Assembly: GCA_964631605.1 (NCBI GenBank)
Contig: CAZVYG010000062.1
Location: 1 to 32,888 of the forward strand
Length of the DNA: 32,888 nucleotides
Direction: 5' to 3'
Source: JARKQH01 sp964631605
GTDB lineage: Bacteria > Verrucomicrobiota > Verrucomicrobiia > Limisphaerales > UBA8199
The notes under the pieces were generated by a model. That model saw only the letters and a program-made list of their open reading frames with translations, was not told the DNA's origin and made no database searches. Below, in pieces: positions 32,861-32,888 of this stretch. The position numbers and the translations under genes are program-made. The number at the start of each line of letters is the position of its first letter. Within the stretch, counting starts at the first letter, position 1.

Positions 32861-32888
32861 TTGACAGAATCGGGGTCAGTGTGTAAAT
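32861..32888 (+). promoter_or_regulatory. Strong sigma70-like promoter cut by the window edge
   Basis: Perfect TTGACA (32861-32866), an optimal 17-bp spacer, and TAAAT at the very end as the visible part of a -10 box. An AT-rich stretch (32833-32855) lies just upstream like an UP element. It would drive a gene or stable RNA beyond the right edge. Confidence 0.55.

Noticed and set aside
1..32888. CRISPR array, tRNA genes, insertion sequences, prophage or defence systems
   Set aside because: No regularly spaced repeats, cloverleaf sequence, transposase or integrase, phage structural or defence-type gene was found by reading both strands.

Overview
The window reads as chromosomal DNA of a GC-rich heterotroph, most probably a Verrucomicrobiota member of the Pedosphaera/Limisphaera type. 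The evidence is indirect. It includes a secreted DUF6600 protein carrying the verrucomicrobial 'LTADQIIYLNDIGVPSSV' motif, secreted enzymes ending in a calcium-binding tail followed by a short 'FYR' domain, a giant lamin-tail/CotH protein, many polysaccharide-degrading enzymes, and few Shine-Dalgarno sites. No 16S gene, tRNA, CRISPR array, transposase or phage gene was seen. Every gap between genes is under 300 bases.

Layout. (1) Positions 1-3421, minus strand: a GH29 alpha-L-fucosidase lipoprotein coupled by ATGA overlap to a GH127 beta-L-arabinofuranosidase that runs off the left edge. (2) 3588-5810, plus: a secreted DUF6600 protein with a long Pro/Ala/Ser tail. (3) 5860-7840, plus: ruvC, ruvA and a DUF374 acyltransferase (the last two overlap by ATGA). 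(4) 7919-8488, minus: a membrane-anchored lytic transglycosylase. (5) 8658-11645, plus: a secreted GH13 enzyme, then a Mut7-C-like protein. (6) 11713-18381, minus: a pectin operon in the order GH105-DUF4861, kduI, kduD, and a glutaminase A-like/GH43-like fusion. (7) 18493-19722, minus: an unknown membrane protein. (8) 19938-28729, minus: a 2330-residue surface protein, comF and accD; the first two overlap by ATGA. (9) 28993-30116, minus: a conserved unknown and a small lipoprotein. (10) 30236-32740, plus: a SurA/PpiD-like chaperone and an RluA-family pseudouridine synthase. The window ends in what looks like a strong promoter.

How the genes work together. GH105 removes the unsaturated uronate left by pectate or rhamnogalacturonan lyases. 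KduI and KduD then convert that sugar to 2-keto-3-deoxygluconate, so these three form one pathway. The GH29, GH127 and GH43-like enzymes would remove fucose and arabinose side chains from the same kind of plant or algal polysaccharide. A promoter followed at once by a perfect inverted repeat precedes the GH105 operon, and another perfect inverted repeat precedes the fucosidase operon. Both carry GCAAA/TTTGC half-sites, which suggests repressor control, although their spacing differs.

The least described material is the 2330-residue LTD/CotH protein and its coupling to comF, the 1038-residue two-part fusion, the DUF6600 protein with six copies of an 'NRL' motif, and a C-terminal tail shared by two otherwise unrelated secreted proteins. 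I do not see a complete new defence or mobile system here.
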